Below, piece after piece: positions 1-9,182 of a stretch of 12,449 nucleotides of DNA. The position numbers and the translations under genes were made by a program. Each line of letters starts with the position of its first letter. Within the stretch, counting starts at the first letter, position 1. Where the stretch lies: contig CAKQNH010000057.1 of assembly GCA_934255105.1 (NCBI GenBank), forward strand, positions 1-12,449. Reading direction: 5' to 3'. The notes beneath the pieces are model-generated. The model did no database searches. It saw only the letters and a list, made by a program, of their open reading frames with translations, and was not told the origin of the DNA. Source of the stretch: an uncultured Pirellulaceae bacterium. GTDB lineage: Bacteria; Planctomycetota; Planctomycetia; Pirellulales; Pirellulaceae.

Positions 1-1
1 C

Positions 2-1339
2 ATGCAAGGCATTGTGGCTTGGACTGTGCCGCTGGCCCGCTCGCGTCGCGGCGGACAGTTGCTAACCTGGTTCCTAGGGTTAATTATCTTCATCGACGAC
101 TATGCCAATACGCTGTTATTGGGATCGACCATGCGGCCACTAACCGACCGCTTAAAAATCAGTCGTGAAAAACTGGCCTTCTTGGTCGATAGCACCGCCG
201 CTCCAGTGTCTGGCCTAGCGCTGGTGAGCACCTGGGTAGCGACCGAAATCAATTCCATGCAGATTGGTTACGTCGATGCGGGGATCGACATCGGCAATGA
301 GACGTTCGGCATCTTTATCCAAACGATCCCTGGCCGCTTCTATATTTTGTATACGCTGTTGTTTGTGTTTTTGTGTGGTCTGATGTGCCGAGACTTTGGT
401 CCGATGCTGCGCGCCGAACAGCAGGCACAGCTAGAACCGGTCATAGAACCGCTGGCCGATGAGGCTCAGTCCGCAGGGCCTCGCCCACGCGCACTGAATG
501 CGATTATTCCCATCGTGCTAACCGTGGGGGTGGTGGTCTGGCTGCTGATCGTCACCGGCCATCAAAAGGTGGGGGCGGGGCTGCCGCTGCCGACGACCAT
601 ACAGGATTGGGGCAAATTGATCGGGCAAGGTGATAGCTACGTCAGCCTGTTGTACGGCGCGCTGGCTGGACTGCTATCGATTCTGCTGCTGATCCGCGCG
701 CAACATTGTGTCAGTCTAGACGGTGTTCAAGCGGGGTTGGTTGAGGGGTTTTTGCACGTGGTCCCAGCCATGGTCATTTTGTGGTTAGCATGGACGCTCA
801 GCCGACTGACGGGCAATGATCACTTGCAGACTGGTGCCTACATCGCCGCCCAACTCAAGGAACTGAACATTGCAGCCGCTTGGATGCCGACTGTCGTGTT
901 CATTCTCGCGTCGGGAATTGCATTCGCCACGGGAACAAGCTGGGGGACGATGGCAATTCTAATGCCCATTATCATTCCATTGGTTTATGGACTGTTGCAA
1001 AGCCAACTGGGAATCGATCCCCCGGCGGATCATTATTTGCTTGTGGCATCGATCGCGAGTGTGCTGGCCGGGGCCATCTTCGGCGATCACTGTTCGCCGA
1101 TTTCCGATACAACGATTCTCTCGTCGCGCAGTAGCTCATGCGATCACATCGCCCATGTGCGCACCCAAATGCCCTATGCATTAACCGTGGGGCTGGTGTC
1201 GATAGTGTTCGGCACTCTGCCAGTCGGCTTTGGCGTGAGCAATTGGTTGCTGCTGCCCATGGGAACGCTGGCCATGGTGGTCATCTTGCTGGTCATTGGG
1301 CGGCGGGTGGCAACTAGCGAGGTTGCGCCGGTGGTGTAG
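2..1339 (+). CDS. NhaC-family Na+/H+ antiporter, 5' end missing
   Basis: An integral inner-membrane transporter, most likely exchanging Na+ for H+ (possibly a related organic substrate, since NhaC relatives also include malate/lactate exchangers). The 445 visible residues hold about nine hydrophobic segments, roughly at 21-40, 112-130, 165-185, 213-232, 250-268, 293-330, 343-360, 390-412 and 415-434. Family signatures are visible: FIDDYANTLLLGSTMRPLTD near 30-49, DSTAAPVSGLALVSTW near 63-78, GTSWGTMAILMPIIIPL near 311-327 and FGDHCSPISDTTILSS near 360-375; the acidic and Ser/Thr residues of the last motif are typical of the ion path. A polar loop at about 135-165 separates two halves. The frame is open at the left edge and the first Met is probably internal, because full family members run longer at the N-terminus. 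The gene converges on gltD, with a repeat block starting right after its TAG stop. Family is confident; the transported ion is inferred. Confidence 0.9.
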   Translation: MQGIVAWTVPLARSRRGGQLLTWFLGLIIFIDDYANTLLLGSTMRPLTDRLKISREKLAFLVDSTAAPVSGLALVSTWVATEINSMQIGYVDAGIDIGNETFGIFIQTIPGRFYILYTLLFVFLCGLMCRDFGPMLRAEQQAQLEPVIEPLADEAQSAGPRPRALNAIIPIVLTVGVVVWLLIVTGHQKVGAGLPLPTTIQDWGKLIGQGDSYVSLLYGALAGLLSILLLIRAQHCVSLDGVQAGLVEGFLHVVPAMVILWLAWTLSRLTGNDHLQTGAYIAAQLKELNIAAAWMPTVVFILASGIAFATGTSWGTMAILMPIIIPLVYGLLQSQLGIDPPADHYLLVASIASVLAGAIFGDHCSPISDTTILSSRSSSCDHIAHVRTQMPYALTVGLVSIVFGTLPVGFGVSNWLLLPMGTLAMVVILLVIGRRVATSEVAPVV

Positions 1340-1352
1340 TGGTCCTGCTCCC

Positions 1353-1419
1353 AGCTCAGAGGGCGCCCCAGCCCAGAGGGCGCCCCAGCCAGAGTGCGCC
1401 CCAGCCCAGAGGGCGACAT
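1353..1419. repeat. 17-bp tandem repeat array, four units
   Basis: Four head-to-tail copies of a unit close to AGCCCAGAGGGCGCCCC lie at 1353-1369, 1370-1386, 1387-1402 (one base shorter, two changes) and 1403-1419 (the last diverges at its end and merges into the left arm of the following palindrome). The array begins 13 bases after the antiporter stop. The AGCCC-GAGGGCG core is the same core found in the palindrome arms at 1469-1485, 1557-1573 and 1625-1639, so array and palindrome are built from one sequence family. Confidence 0.85.
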
Positions 1420-1639
1420 ATGCCTGCCGGTGGCGTGAGCCACCGGAGCAATGGAAATAGACCGGAAAGCCCGGAGGGCGACACAAAGTGTGCAGACCTG
1501 CTGGCAGTATTTGAAAAAAGTATGCTTCTAAAGTTTGATGAAATAATACTGATTGATGTGTCGCCCTCCGGGCTGGGCCAACGGCTGGGCGAAATCCGGT
1601 GGCTCACGCCACCGGCAGGGATGTTCCGCCCTCCGGGCT
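1403..1639. repeat. Nested palindromic element (REPIN-like)
   Basis: A roughly 240-bp element made of paired inverted arms. Arm A (1423-1446) is the exact reverse complement of 1596-1619 over 24 bases. Arm B (1469-1485) is the exact reverse complement of 1557-1573 over 17 bases. The A-to-B gap is 22 bases on both sides, so the layout is symmetrical, with a 71-base unique AT-richer centre (1486-1556). A weaker outer pair, 1403-1416 against 1625-1639, extends the symmetry. Each A arm is itself a hairpin: CCGGTGGC, a 4-base loop, GCCACCGG (1427-1446 and 1596-1615). This resembles paired REP/REPIN or MITE organisation. No transposase is encoded. It lies between convergent genes and may act as a two-way terminator. 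Confidence 0.85.
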
Positions 1640-1699
1640 AACAAGCGCTGGGCGAAAAAGCGCTGGGCCAAAAAGCGCTGGGCTAACAAGCGCTGGGCT
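1640..1699. repeat. 15-bp tandem repeat array, four units
   Basis: Four adjacent 15-bp units with consensus AAMAAGCGCTGGGCN lie at 1640-1654, 1655-1669, 1670-1684 and 1685-1699. Each carries the self-complementary AGCGCT. The last unit runs into the gltD coding region: its CT is part of the complement of the gltD TAG stop (1698-1700). The array directly abuts the palindromic element to its left. Confidence 0.9.
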
Positions 1700-3203
1700 A
1701 GGAGACGCCGGCTAACACCGTTCCAAGGCTGATGCCAGGGGCGGGCAGGATGCTGGAGCCTTGTAGATAAATGTCAATAGCCCGGGCGGCACCGCGGCCT
1801 TCGTTGATGGCCCACACGACCAGCGATTGCCCCCGACGACAATCCCCGGCTGCAAACAGCCCTGGCACAGTGGTGGAGAACTGCCCGTGTTGGGCCGAGT
1901 AATTACTGCGTTGGTCAGTATCAAAACCAAGCGATTTCACTAGGTACTGCTCAGGGCCTAAGAAGCCCATGGCCAGCAGGACTAGATCGGCATCGACCAC
2001 ATGCTCGGAACCGGCAACTTCTTCCATCGACAGCCGACCGTCGCTCCCCTTGCTCCAGCGCACGTTGACGGCGCGAATGCCAGTTAGGTTTCCTTGAGCG
2101 TCCCCCAGGAATTCTTTGCTGAGCAAGCAGTAATCGCGAGGGTCGCGGCCGAATTTCTCGTTGGCCTCTTCGTGGCCGTAGTCGACGCGGAAGATTCGCG
2201 GCCATTGCGGCCAGGGATTGTCGTCGCTTCGATTCTCCGGAGGTCGGTCCATCAATTCAAAGTTAACCAATTGGCTGCAACCGTGTCGCAAGCTGGTAGC
2301 GATGCAGTCGGTGCCGGTATCGCCACCGCCGATGACCACGACCTTTTTCCCTTTGGCAGAAATGAACTGACCATCGGCATGTTGGCTATCGAGCAGGCTC
2401 TTGGTATTGGCTCGCAGGAAGTCCATGGCGAAGTGAACCCCGCGCAGCTCGCGGCCAGGAATTGGCAGATCGCGTGGCTTGGTCGCTCCGGTTGCCAACA
2501 GCACTGCGTCGTGATCGTCGACCAATTGCTTTGGGTCGAGCGTTTTGCCGACATCCACCCCCGTGACGAACTCGACGCCTTCGGCAGCTAACAAGTCAAC
2601 GCGGCGCTTGACAACGCCTTTGTCGAGTTTCATGTTGGGAATGCCATACATCAGCAGGCCACCGATGCGATCTGAACGCTCGTAGACAGTGACCGAGTGG
2701 CCAACTTTGTTCAGTTGATCAGCGGCGGCTAGGCCGGACGGACCACTGCCGACGATTGCTACCTTCTTGCCAGTGCGATGAGCTGGTGGGGAAGCCTTCA
2801 CCCAGCCCTCTGCAAAACCGCGATCGATAATGGCGTTTTCGATATTCTTAATCGACACCGGCGGATCGGTAATGCCCAGCACGCAGGCCCCTTCGCAGGG
2901 TGCCGGGCAGGTTCTGCCCGTGAACTCGGGAAAGTTATTGGTTTTGTGCAAGCGCTGCAGCGCCTCGCGCCACCGCCCCTGGTAGACCAAGTCGTTCCAC
3001 TCGGGAATCAAATTATCCACGGGGCAGCCGCTGGCGGATTGGCAAAACGGCACGCCGCAGTCCATGCACCGCGCCCCCTGTTCACGCAACTGCGATTCAA
3101 CCGGCTCGGTGTAGACTTCCTGATAATCCTGCAGACGCACCACAGGCAATCGCCAAGCTACTTTTTTACGTTCGAACTCGCGAAATCCAGTTGGCTTTCC
3201 CAT
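1698..3203 (-). CDS. gltD: Glutamate synthase (NADPH) small subunit
   Basis: The beta subunit of bacterial glutamate synthase. It takes electrons from NADPH onto FAD and passes them through iron-sulfur clusters to the large subunit, where 2-oxoglutarate and glutamine-derived ammonia become glutamate. At 501 residues it has the usual family length. The N-terminal ferredoxin-like part carries Cys at 46, 49, 54 and 60 and a second group at 99, 103 and 107 (CPAPCEGAC), the expected 4Fe-4S ligands. A first Rossmann motif, [17 protein letters not shown] (148-164), binds FAD; a second, [13 protein letters not shown] (288-300), binds NADPH. The C-terminal FAD-contact segment [19 protein letters not shown] lies at about 448-466. 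The ATG at 3201-3203 begins a typical GltD N-terminus ([12 protein letters not shown]). It follows gltB on the same strand after 145 bp. Its TAG stop lies inside a repeat unit. Related NADPH-oxidoreductase subunits look similar, but the adjacent gltB settles the call. Confidence 0.97.
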   Translation of the reverse strand: MGKPTGFREFERKKVAWRLPVVRLQDYQEVYTEPVESQLREQGARCMDCGVPFCQSASGCPVDNLIPEWNDLVYQGRWREALQRLHKTNNFPEFTGRTCPAPCEGACVLGITDPPVSIKNIENAIIDRGFAEGWVKASPPAHRTGKKVAIVGSGPSGLAAADQLNKVGHSVTVYERSDRIGGLLMYGIPNMKLDKGVVKRRVDLLAAEGVEFVTGVDVGKTLDPKQLVDDHDAVLLATGATKPRDLPIPGRELRGVHFAMDFLRANTKSLLDSQHADGQFISAKGKKVVVIGGGDTGTDCIATSLRHGCSQLVNFELMDRPPENRSDDNPWPQWPRIFRVDYGHEEANEKFGRDPRDYCLLSKEFLGDAQGNLTGIRAVNVRWSKGSDGRLSMEEVAGSEHVVDADLVLLAMGFLGPEQYLVKSLGFDTDQRSNYSAQHGQFSTTVPGLFAAGDCRRGQSLVVWAINEGRGAARAIDIYLQGSSILPAPGISLGTVLAGVS

Positions 3204-3264
3204 AGTGGTCTCTTTGCAAAGGTTTACTTAAGTGAAGGGGTATGTGGAGTGCTTTGAGCAGGTT

Positions 3265-3335
3265 CGTTAAATCGCGTGCCCAACGGGCCGCGAGCTGCGT
3301 TTGGACGCGCGGGGCGTTGCCCATGCGGTTTAACG
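3265..3335. repeat. Large imperfect hairpin between gltB and gltD
   Basis: Inverted arms of 21 bases at 3265-3285 and 3315-3335 match at 17 of 21 positions; the outer end, CGTTAAA facing TTTAACG, is exact. A further 5-bp stem, CCGCG (3288-3292) with CGCGG (3308-3312), extends it inward. The structure lies in the gltB-gltD gap, 13 bases past the gltB stop. No T-run follows on the - strand, so a classical intrinsic terminator is not supported; partial termination, RNA processing or simple repeat insertion are all possible. Confidence 0.75.
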
Positions 3336-3348
3336 AGCGTCGGTCAAC

Positions 3349-6300
3349 CTAATCATCATCTGAGCCAACCAGGGCTGGTTCGCGGCGGCCAGCGCGCTCT
3401 TCCAACACGCGTTTGTAGTCGATGGGCATGACCTTGACGCATTGCGAAAGGAAGGTCGACCAATCGGCCAGAGCCTCGGCGGCGGGCCTACTAGCGGTGT
3501 ACTGCAGATGCCGGCTTACCAGTTCGTGCAGATCCGCTTGCTCTTCTGCCGATTCGACGCGGTCCAGTAGCACCGTCCCCTGATTGCATTTCACTTCAAA
3601 GTCACCCACTCGATCCCAGATGTAGGCGATACCGCCTGACATACCGGCGGCAAAATTGCGGCCGGTCGTTCCTAGGACCACAGTGCGACCGCCGGTCATG
3701 TATTCGCAGCCATGGTCTCCGATGCCTTCGACCACGGCGGTAGCACCGGAATTGCGCACACAGAAACGCTCGGCGGCGCGCCCGCGGAAGAACGCTTCGC
3801 CGCTGGTAGCACCGTATAAGCAGACATTCCCTACCAGGATATTGTGCTCTGCCGCAAACCTACTCGACTTGGGCGGGTAGACGATCACGCGACCACCGGA
3901 CAGGCCTTTGCCCACATAGTCGTTGGCATCTCCCTCCAATTCGATGGTAATGCCGCGAGCTAGGAATGCGGCCAGACTCTGACCGGCTGAGCCAGTCAAC
4001 TTGATATGAATCGTGTTGTCGGGCAAGCCTGCTTGTCCATGCACTTTGGCAATCTCGTGGCTGAGAATTGTCCCCACGGTACGATTGATGTTGATGATAT
4101 CTGCGGTGATCTGCACTGGTTGACCGCTAACAATCGACTCCCGAGCTGCCGGTACCAAAACGGTCATATCCAGCGATTTCTCCAGCCCATGATCTTGGGC
4201 AATCGCATGCCGTGTTATCACGTCGGCCCGTAGCTTTTTGGCCGGAGTCAAGATGGCGGTTAAATCCAGACCATCGGTCTTCCAGTGTTGGATGGCCCCG
4301 CGAGCATCGAGCGCATCGACGCGTCCGACCATGTCATCGATCGACCGAAAGCCCAACTGAGCCATAAGCTGCCTCGCGTCCTCAGCCACCATGAACAGGT
4401 AGTTGACCACATGCTCCGGCTTACCCATGAATCGCTTGCGCAGTTCTGGATCTTGCGTGGCCACGCCGACGGGGCAAGTGTTCAAGTGGCACTTGCGCAT
4501 CATGATGCAGCCAAGAGTGATGAGAGGTGCGGTAGCGAAGCCAAACTCTTCGGCGCCCAGCAGTGCGGCGATGACTACGTCGCGGCCGGTCTTTAGTCCA
4601 CCGTCGGTCTGCAGCACAACCCGGCTGCGCAAATCGTTGAGCACCAAAGTCTGGTGGGCTTCGGCGATCCCCAGCTCCCATGGCAAGCCGGCGTGTTTGA
4701 TGCTGGTCAGTGGCGAAGCGCCGGTGCCACCTACATCGCCGGCGATGACGATGTGTTCCGCATGCGCCTTGCTGACGCCCGAAGCAACCACTCCCACGCC
4801 CACTTCGCTGACCAGTTTGACGCTAATGCGAGCGGCTGGGTTGGCATTTTTCAGGTCATGGATCAACTGCGCCAGGTCCTCGATGGAATAAATATCGTGG
4901 TGCGGAGGTGGACTGATCAAGCCTACTCCGGGCGTGCTGTAGCGAATGCGGGCAATGGTTTGATCGACCTTCTTGCCCGGCAATTCTCCACCTTCACCCG
5001 GCTTGGCACCTTGTGAAATTTTGATTTGAAGTTCATCGGCGTTGGTCAAATATTCGATCGTCACGCCGAAGCGCCCCGAGGCGACTTGTTTAATCGCCGA
5101 GCGCTTGGAATCGCCGTTGGCCAGTGGATTGAAACGTTGCGGATCCTCGCCACCTTCGCCCGTGTTGCTCTTGCCGCCGAGCCGATTCATGGCAACTGCC
5201 AACGACTCGTGAGCTTCGGCGCTAATGGAACCAAAGCTCATGGCCCCCGTACAGAATCGCTTCACGATTTCGCTGGTCGGCTGCACCTCGTCCACGGGGA
5301 TAGCGGGGCCGGCGGCGCCGACTTTAAAGTCCAGCAATCCGCGGAGCGTACATTTCATCTTTGAGTCGCGATTGACATGCTCAGCGAAGCGCCAATAGGC
5401 AGTTTTATCTCCCGCGCGCGCGGCAGCCTGCAAGTCGGCGATGGCTGTCGGATCCCAGCCGTGGCGTTCTCCCTCAGCCCGCCAGTGGAATTCGCCGGGA
5501 TTGGGTAGCGTTGGCAAAAACTGTGTTTTGTCGGTGGGATAACCCAGCGTGTGGCGACGGAGCATTTCTTCCGCCAGCACGTCGAAGTTGACACCTTGAA
5601 TGCGGCTGGCCGTGCCGATGAAACACTTTTGAATCACTTCGTCGCGGAGCCCCAGGGCTTCAAAGATCTGTCCACCTTTGTAGCTTTGCAAAGTGCTAAT
5701 GCCCATCTTAGCCATGACCTTGAGCATGCCCTTGGCCACTGCCTTGCGATAGCACATGACGATCTTGTCATCCGTGGCGAACTTTTCTCCTGGCAGCAGG
5801 CCGTCGGCACGCGATTGCCAGAGTGCTTCGAACGCCAAGTAGGGGTTGATAGCATCCGCACCGTAGCCGACCAACAAGCAGTGATGATGAACCTCGCGGG
5901 CTTCGCCAGTTTCCAGCACGATACCGATCTGAGTTCGCTTTTGTTGTAGCACCAAGTGGTGGTGTACCGCGCCCGTGGCTAGCAGCGAGCTGACTGCCAC
6001 ACGGTCCTGCCCGACGGCTCGATCGGTGAGAACGATCAGCGTATATTTCTCGTCGATAGCGGCTTCGGCTTCGGCGCAGATCCGATCGAGCGTCTGTACT
6101 AAGCCCGCTTTGCCCAGTTTGCGATCGAAGGTGATATCGATCGTCTTGGTACGCCAACCACGCCGAGTCATATGCTCCAGTGCAGCTAGTTCTTCGTTGG
6201 TCAAGATCGGATGAGGGATCAACAACCGATGGCAGTGCTCGGGGGTAACATCCAATAAATTTCGCTCGGGGCCGATGTAACATTCCAGCGACATGACCAC

Positions 6301-7929
6301 TTCCTCGCGGATCGAATCGATGGGCGGGTTGGTCACCTGGGCGAACAGTTGCTTGAAGTAGTCGTAGAGCATGCGTGGCTGATCGCTCAGGCAGGCTAGC
6401 GACGAATCGTTGCCCATTGAACCGACCGGATCGCGTGCTTGAAGGATCATCGGTAGCAACATGAACTGCATCGTTTCTACCGTGTAACCGAAAGCTTGCA
6501 TGCGCGCCAGCAGCGTGTCTGGGTAGAAGCCATGGGGTTCATTTTTGGGGGTAAGCTCGTCGAGCGTGATGCGTTGCTCGCGCAGCCACTGGGCGTAGGG
6601 TCGCTCTGATGCAAACCGCTGCTTGAGCTCCTCGTCAGGAATTAACTTGCCTTCCTGGAAATCGACTAAGAACATGCGGCCAGGCTGCAGGCGTCCCTTT
6701 TCCTTAACCAGCGCGGGATCGATAGGCAGCACACCTACTTCGCTGGCCATGATCACGCGATCGTCGTGCGTGATGTAGTAGCGACTGGGGCGCAGACCAT
6801 TGCGATCGAGCACTGCGCCGATGAAGTGCCCATCGGTGAAAGCGATCGAGGCGGGGCCATCCCAGGGCTCCATCATGCAACTGAAGTATTCATAGAAGGC
6901 GCGGCGATCTTCGGACATCGTCTCATGCTTTTGCCATGCCTCGGGGACCATCATCATCACCGCTTCTTGCAGCGACCGTCCATTCATCAGCAAAAATTCG
7001 AGCACGTTGTCGAATGTGCCACTGTCACTGCAATGCGGTTCAACGACCGGAAATAGCTTTTTCAGTTCAGCGCCAAAAAGCGGATTGGATGCATTGCCAC
7101 TGCGTGCGCGCATCCAGTTGGAATTGCCTCGCAACGTGTTGATCTCGCCATTGTGGCTCATGAACCGCAACGGCTGTGCGCGGTCCCAACTGGGAAACGT
7201 ATTGGTCGAGAAGCGACTATGCACCATCGCCAAATGGGTTTGATAGTCGGTGTCCGTGAGATCGGGGAAATAGGGGAGGACTTGGCCGCTGGTGAGCATC
7301 CCCTTGTAGATGATGACTTTGGTAGACAGGCTGCAAATATAGAACTGCAGTCCGAACTTGAGTGTCTGGCTGCCGCGCAGGGCGTGGCTAGCCGACTTGC
7401 GAATAATGTACAGTTGCCGTTCAAACTCCTGTGGTCCGACAGCGTCGGCGGCCGCAATGAACAATTGCTCGATCGCGGGTTCGGCATGCAACGCCGTGGG
7501 GCCAATGTCCGCACCACGCGCATCGGTGGGGACGCGGCGCCAACCGAGTAGCCGCTGCCCTTGCTCAGCAATGATCCGCTCCACGGTCTCCTTGCAAAAA
7601 GTTCGCTCGCGAGCATCTTTGGGCAGGAATACCAATCCGGCGGCATACTGGCCGGGAGCGGGTAGGTCGATTTTCAAATCGTCCTTGGCAACTTTCCGCA
7701 GGTGTTTGTGCGGCAGCGCAGTGAGCATCCCCGAGCCATCTCCCGTATTGGCTTCGCAACCACACGCACCACGGTGATCCATGGCGATGAGCATCGTGGA
7801 TGCGTCGAGCACGAATTGATGACTGGCCTGTCCTTTGATGTGTGCAATGAAGCCTACGCCACAATTTTCTTTTTCGTTGGCGGGGTCATATAAGCCATGG
7901 CGCTGGGGCAGATGGAGAAGGGGCTTCAT
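3349..7929 (-). CDS. gltB: Glutamate synthase (NADPH) large subunit
   Basis: The alpha subunit of glutamate synthase (GOGAT): it hydrolyses glutamine, channels the ammonia to 2-oxoglutarate, and reduces the imine with electrons from GltD to give glutamate. At 1526 residues it has the usual length. Cys23 in [10 protein letters not shown] is the expected class II amidotransferase nucleophile, exposed when the first 22 residues are removed. The amidotransferase domain runs to about 430 and includes [19 protein letters not shown] (about 237-255) and [15 protein letters not shown] central domain follows (about 480-800). The FMN-binding synthase domain (about 870-1215) includes [14 protein letters not shown] and [10 protein letters not shown]. 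The 3Fe-4S ligands are Cys1141, Cys1147 and Cys1152 ([12 protein letters not shown]). The C-terminal GXGXG helix domain follows (about 1270-1480), with [17 protein letters not shown]. The ATG at 7927-7929 fits the family start; the purine stretch before it is only a weak ribosome binding site. gltD follows on the same strand. Confidence 0.98.
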   Translation of the reverse strand: MKPLLHLPQRHGLYDPANEKENCGVGFIAHIKGQASHQFVLDASTMLIAMDHRGACGCEANTGDGSGMLTALPHKHLRKVAKDDLKIDLPAPGQYAAGLVFLPKDARERTFCKETVERIIAEQGQRLLGWRRVPTDARGADIGPTALHAEPAIEQLFIAAADAVGPQEFERQLYIIRKSASHALRGSQTLKFGLQFYICSLSTKVIIYKGMLTSGQVLPYFPDLTDTDYQTHLAMVHSRFSTNTFPSWDRAQPLRFMSHNGEINTLRGNSNWMRARSGNASNPLFGAELKKLFPVVEPHCSDSGTFDNVLEFLLMNGRSLQEAVMMMVPEAWQKHETMSEDRRAFYEYFSCMMEPWDGPASIAFTDGHFIGAVLDRNGLRPSRYYITHDDRVIMASEVGVLPIDPALVKEKGRLQPGRMFLVDFQEGKLIPDEELKQRFASERPYAQWLREQRITLDELTPKNEPHGFYPDTLLARMQAFGYTVETMQFMLLPMILQARDPVGSMGNDSSLACLSDQPRMLYDYFKQLFAQVTNPPIDSIREEVVMSLECYIGPERNLLDVTPEHCHRLLIPHPILTNEELAALEHMTRRGWRTKTIDITFDRKLGKAGLVQTLDRICAEAEAAIDEKYTLIVLTDRAVGQDRVAVSSLLATGAVHHHLVLQQKRTQIGIVLETGEAREVHHHCLLVGYGADAINPYLAFEALWQSRADGLLPGEKFATDDKIVMCYRKAVAKGMLKVMAKMGISTLQSYKGGQIFEALGLRDEVIQKCFIGTASRIQGVNFDVLAEEMLRRHTLGYPTDKTQFLPTLPNPGEFHWRAEGERHGWDPTAIADLQAAARAGDKTAYWRFAEHVNRDSKMKCTLRGLLDFKVGAAGPAIPVDEVQPTSEIVKRFCTGAMSFGSISAEAHESLAVAMNRLGGKSNTGEGGEDPQRFNPLANGDSKRSAIKQVASGRFGVTIEYLTNADELQIKISQGAKPGEGGELPGKKVDQTIARIRYSTPGVGLISPPPHHDIYSIEDLAQLIHDLKNANPAARISVKLVSEVGVGVVASGVSKAHAEHIVIAGDVGGTGASPLTSIKHAGLPWELGIAEAHQTLVLNDLRSRVVLQTDGGLKTGRDVVIAALLGAEEFGFATAPLITLGCIMMRKCHLNTCPVGVATQDPELRKRFMGKPEHVVNYLFMVAEDARQLMAQLGFRSIDDMVGRVDALDARGAIQHWKTDGLDLTAILTPAKKLRADVITRHAIAQDHGLEKSLDMTVLVPAARESIVSGQPVQITADIININRTVGTILSHEIAKVHGQAGLPDNTIHIKLTGSAGQSLAAFLARGITIELEGDANDYVGKGLSGGRVIVYPPKSSRFAAEHNILVGNVCLYGATSGEAFFRGRAAERFCVRNSGATAVVEGIGDHGCEYMTGGRTVVLGTTGRNFAAGMSGGIAYIWDRVGDFEVKCNQGTVLLDRVESAEEQADLHELVSRHLQYTASRPAAEALADWSTFLSQCVKVMPIDYKRVLEERAGRREPALVGSDDD

Positions 7930-7987
7930 TTGGGTTTCTTTCGGAATCGCGGTCTTCTATGTGTAAATATTTGGGGAAGCGAGTTGG

Positions 7988-8051
7988 GTGGCCGAAGTCG
8001 CCAAGCGTTGGACAAGCCGAGCTAGGTCCAAAGTCTGGCGACTTCGGCTAC
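7988..8051. repeat. Long inverted repeat between lysR-type gene and gltB
   Basis: Arms of 26 bases at 7988-8013 and 8026-8051 match at 22 of 26 positions around a 12-base loop (8014-8025). The exact inner block is GCCGAAGTCGCCA. It begins 5 bases after the stop of the LysR-type gene and ends 58 bases before the gltB start on the - strand. Its sequence differs from the repeats at 1353-1699 and 3265-3335, so it is a separate repeat family. It could serve as the regulator's terminator or insulate the gltB promoter, which would have to sit in 7930-7987. I see no convincing -35/-10 pair there. Confidence 0.8.
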
Positions 8052-8056
8052 GGAAG

Positions 8057-9058
8057 CTATGTTTGGGCCGCTGCTTTGGCCGGGCTGCTAGCGTTTGTGT
8101 GAGCCAGTTTGGATTGCTTTGTGCGGCTGTTGACAACGCTTGTGACAGCGCTGTGATTGACAGCCGAGGAAGCCGCCTCGCGCTGTTCTAAAATCAACTC
8201 AATTACCGCCCGTGCTGTACGTCCTAACCCAACGTTGCGACGTTGAATCAAGCCGAGCGGGCGTTTGAGATTGAGCCAAGGGCAATTGAGCATGGTGAAA
8301 GCACCGCTGGCGAGTTCCTCATGCACGGTTGGCTCGGGGAGGAAGGCCATGGCCGACTTGACCTCGATGGCTCGTTTGACCGAATCGATATTGTCTAGCT
8401 CGCCAGCAATGTGCATGGTGATTCCCATGTGCCGCAGGTAGCGATCGACCTCGTGTCGAATGCGCAGGTTGGGTGCGAAAGCCACCAGCGACTCGGAGAG
8501 CAAGTCCTGCGGATACACCTCGGCTTTGGCTCTCAGTGGATGAGTGGCCGCAGCGACCAACCGCATCGGTTCTTCAATCCAGTCGATAGTGCTGATCGTC
8601 TTGGACGGTTGGGCATAGCTGACTAGGCCGAAGTCGACCAGGCCCTGCTCGACCAGACGGTAGATTTCGTCGGGATGCCCAAATTGGTAGCGCACCTCCG
8701 CCTTGGGATGCTTGGCTTTGACCGCGAGTTGCAGTCCCGGCAGGTAGCACAATCCAACGCTATAAATGGCCGCCATCGAAGCTCGCCCACTAATCTCGTT
8801 GCCGATGGCCCGCACTTCCTCAGTCAACGTTTCGAACTGTCTCAGGATCTGCACGCAGCCTGCATGAAATGCTGACCCTTCGGCGGTCAGTAGGAATGGG
8901 CGTTTGCTGCGATCGATCAAGCGAAGCTGCAGGTGCTCTTCTAACTGCTGGACGGCTTGGCTAGCACCACTTTGCGTCATGTCGTTATCCGCCGCAGCTT
9001 TGGAAAAGCTGTGACGTGCTACCACATCGCAAAACACTTTTAAATTTCGTAGATGCAT
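8057..9058 (-). CDS. LysR-family transcriptional regulator
   Basis: A DNA-binding regulator of the LysR type, acting in the cytoplasm, usually as a tetramer responding to a small-molecule co-inducer. The N-terminus (1-60) is the winged helix-turn-helix: FCDVVARHSFSKAAADNDMT and SGASQAVQQLEEHLQLRLID, followed by RPFLLTAEG. Residues about 90-290 form the periplasmic-binding-protein-like effector domain (for example VDFGLVSYAQP near 141-151 and VKSAMAFLPEP near 233-243). It is 333 residues long, longer than the usual 300 or so, because of an Ala/Ser/Thr/Lys-rich tail from about 295. The ATG at 9056-9058 gives a standard LysR N-terminus (MHLRNLKVFCDVVARHSFSKAA). It lies directly upstream of gltB on the same strand. 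Glutamate synthase in Bacillus is controlled by a LysR protein (GltC), so a similar role is plausible here, but the effector is unknown and CysL/CbbR-like regulators look much the same. Confidence 0.93.
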   Translation of the reverse strand: MHLRNLKVFCDVVARHSFSKAAADNDMTQSGASQAVQQLEEHLQLRLIDRSKRPFLLTAEGSAFHAGCVQILRQFETLTEEVRAIGNEISGRASMAAIYSVGLCYLPGLQLAVKAKHPKAEVRYQFGHPDEIYRLVEQGLVDFGLVSYAQPSKTISTIDWIEEPMRLVAAATHPLRAKAEVYPQDLLSESLVAFAPNLRIRHEVDRYLRHMGITMHIAGELDNIDSVKRAIEVKSAMAFLPEPTVHEELASGAFTMLNCPWLNLKRPLGLIQRRNVGLGRTARAVIELILEQREAASSAVNHSAVTSVVNSRTKQSKLAHTNASSPAKAAAQT

Positions 9059-9182
9059 TGAAGGGTCGCCCCCAGTTTGGATTTATCGGACTGCTACAAG
9101 CCGATCTTAGTATTAATTTTTATGATATTACAATTCGCTCTATCAATTAGTTAGATTTAAGGAATTTATTCGCGCGGGGGTA

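Noticed and set aside
1174..1641. Several overlapping reading frames of 83-101 codons on both strands, giving SPSGLG- and PEGD-like peptides
   Set aside because: They are translations of the tandem and palindromic repeats; the same peptide words appear on both strands and the frames run into neighbouring genes.
1340..1700. Repeat block as a CRISPR array
   Set aside because: Units are 15-17 bp and directly adjacent, with no unique spacers of constant length and no cas genes.
2094..2591. A 165-codon + strand frame inside gltD
   Set aside because: Antisense shadow of a conserved enzyme gene; such frames are common in GC-rich coding DNA.
7988..8191. A 67-codon + strand frame over the inverted repeat and the end of the LysR gene
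   Set aside because: It overlaps the regulator coding region and its first half is repeat sequence.
9123..9145. TGATA/TATCA dyad as a LysR binding site
   Set aside because: Arms are only 5 bases, the spacing does not fit T-N11-A, and it lies in an AT-rich stretch where such pairs occur by chance.
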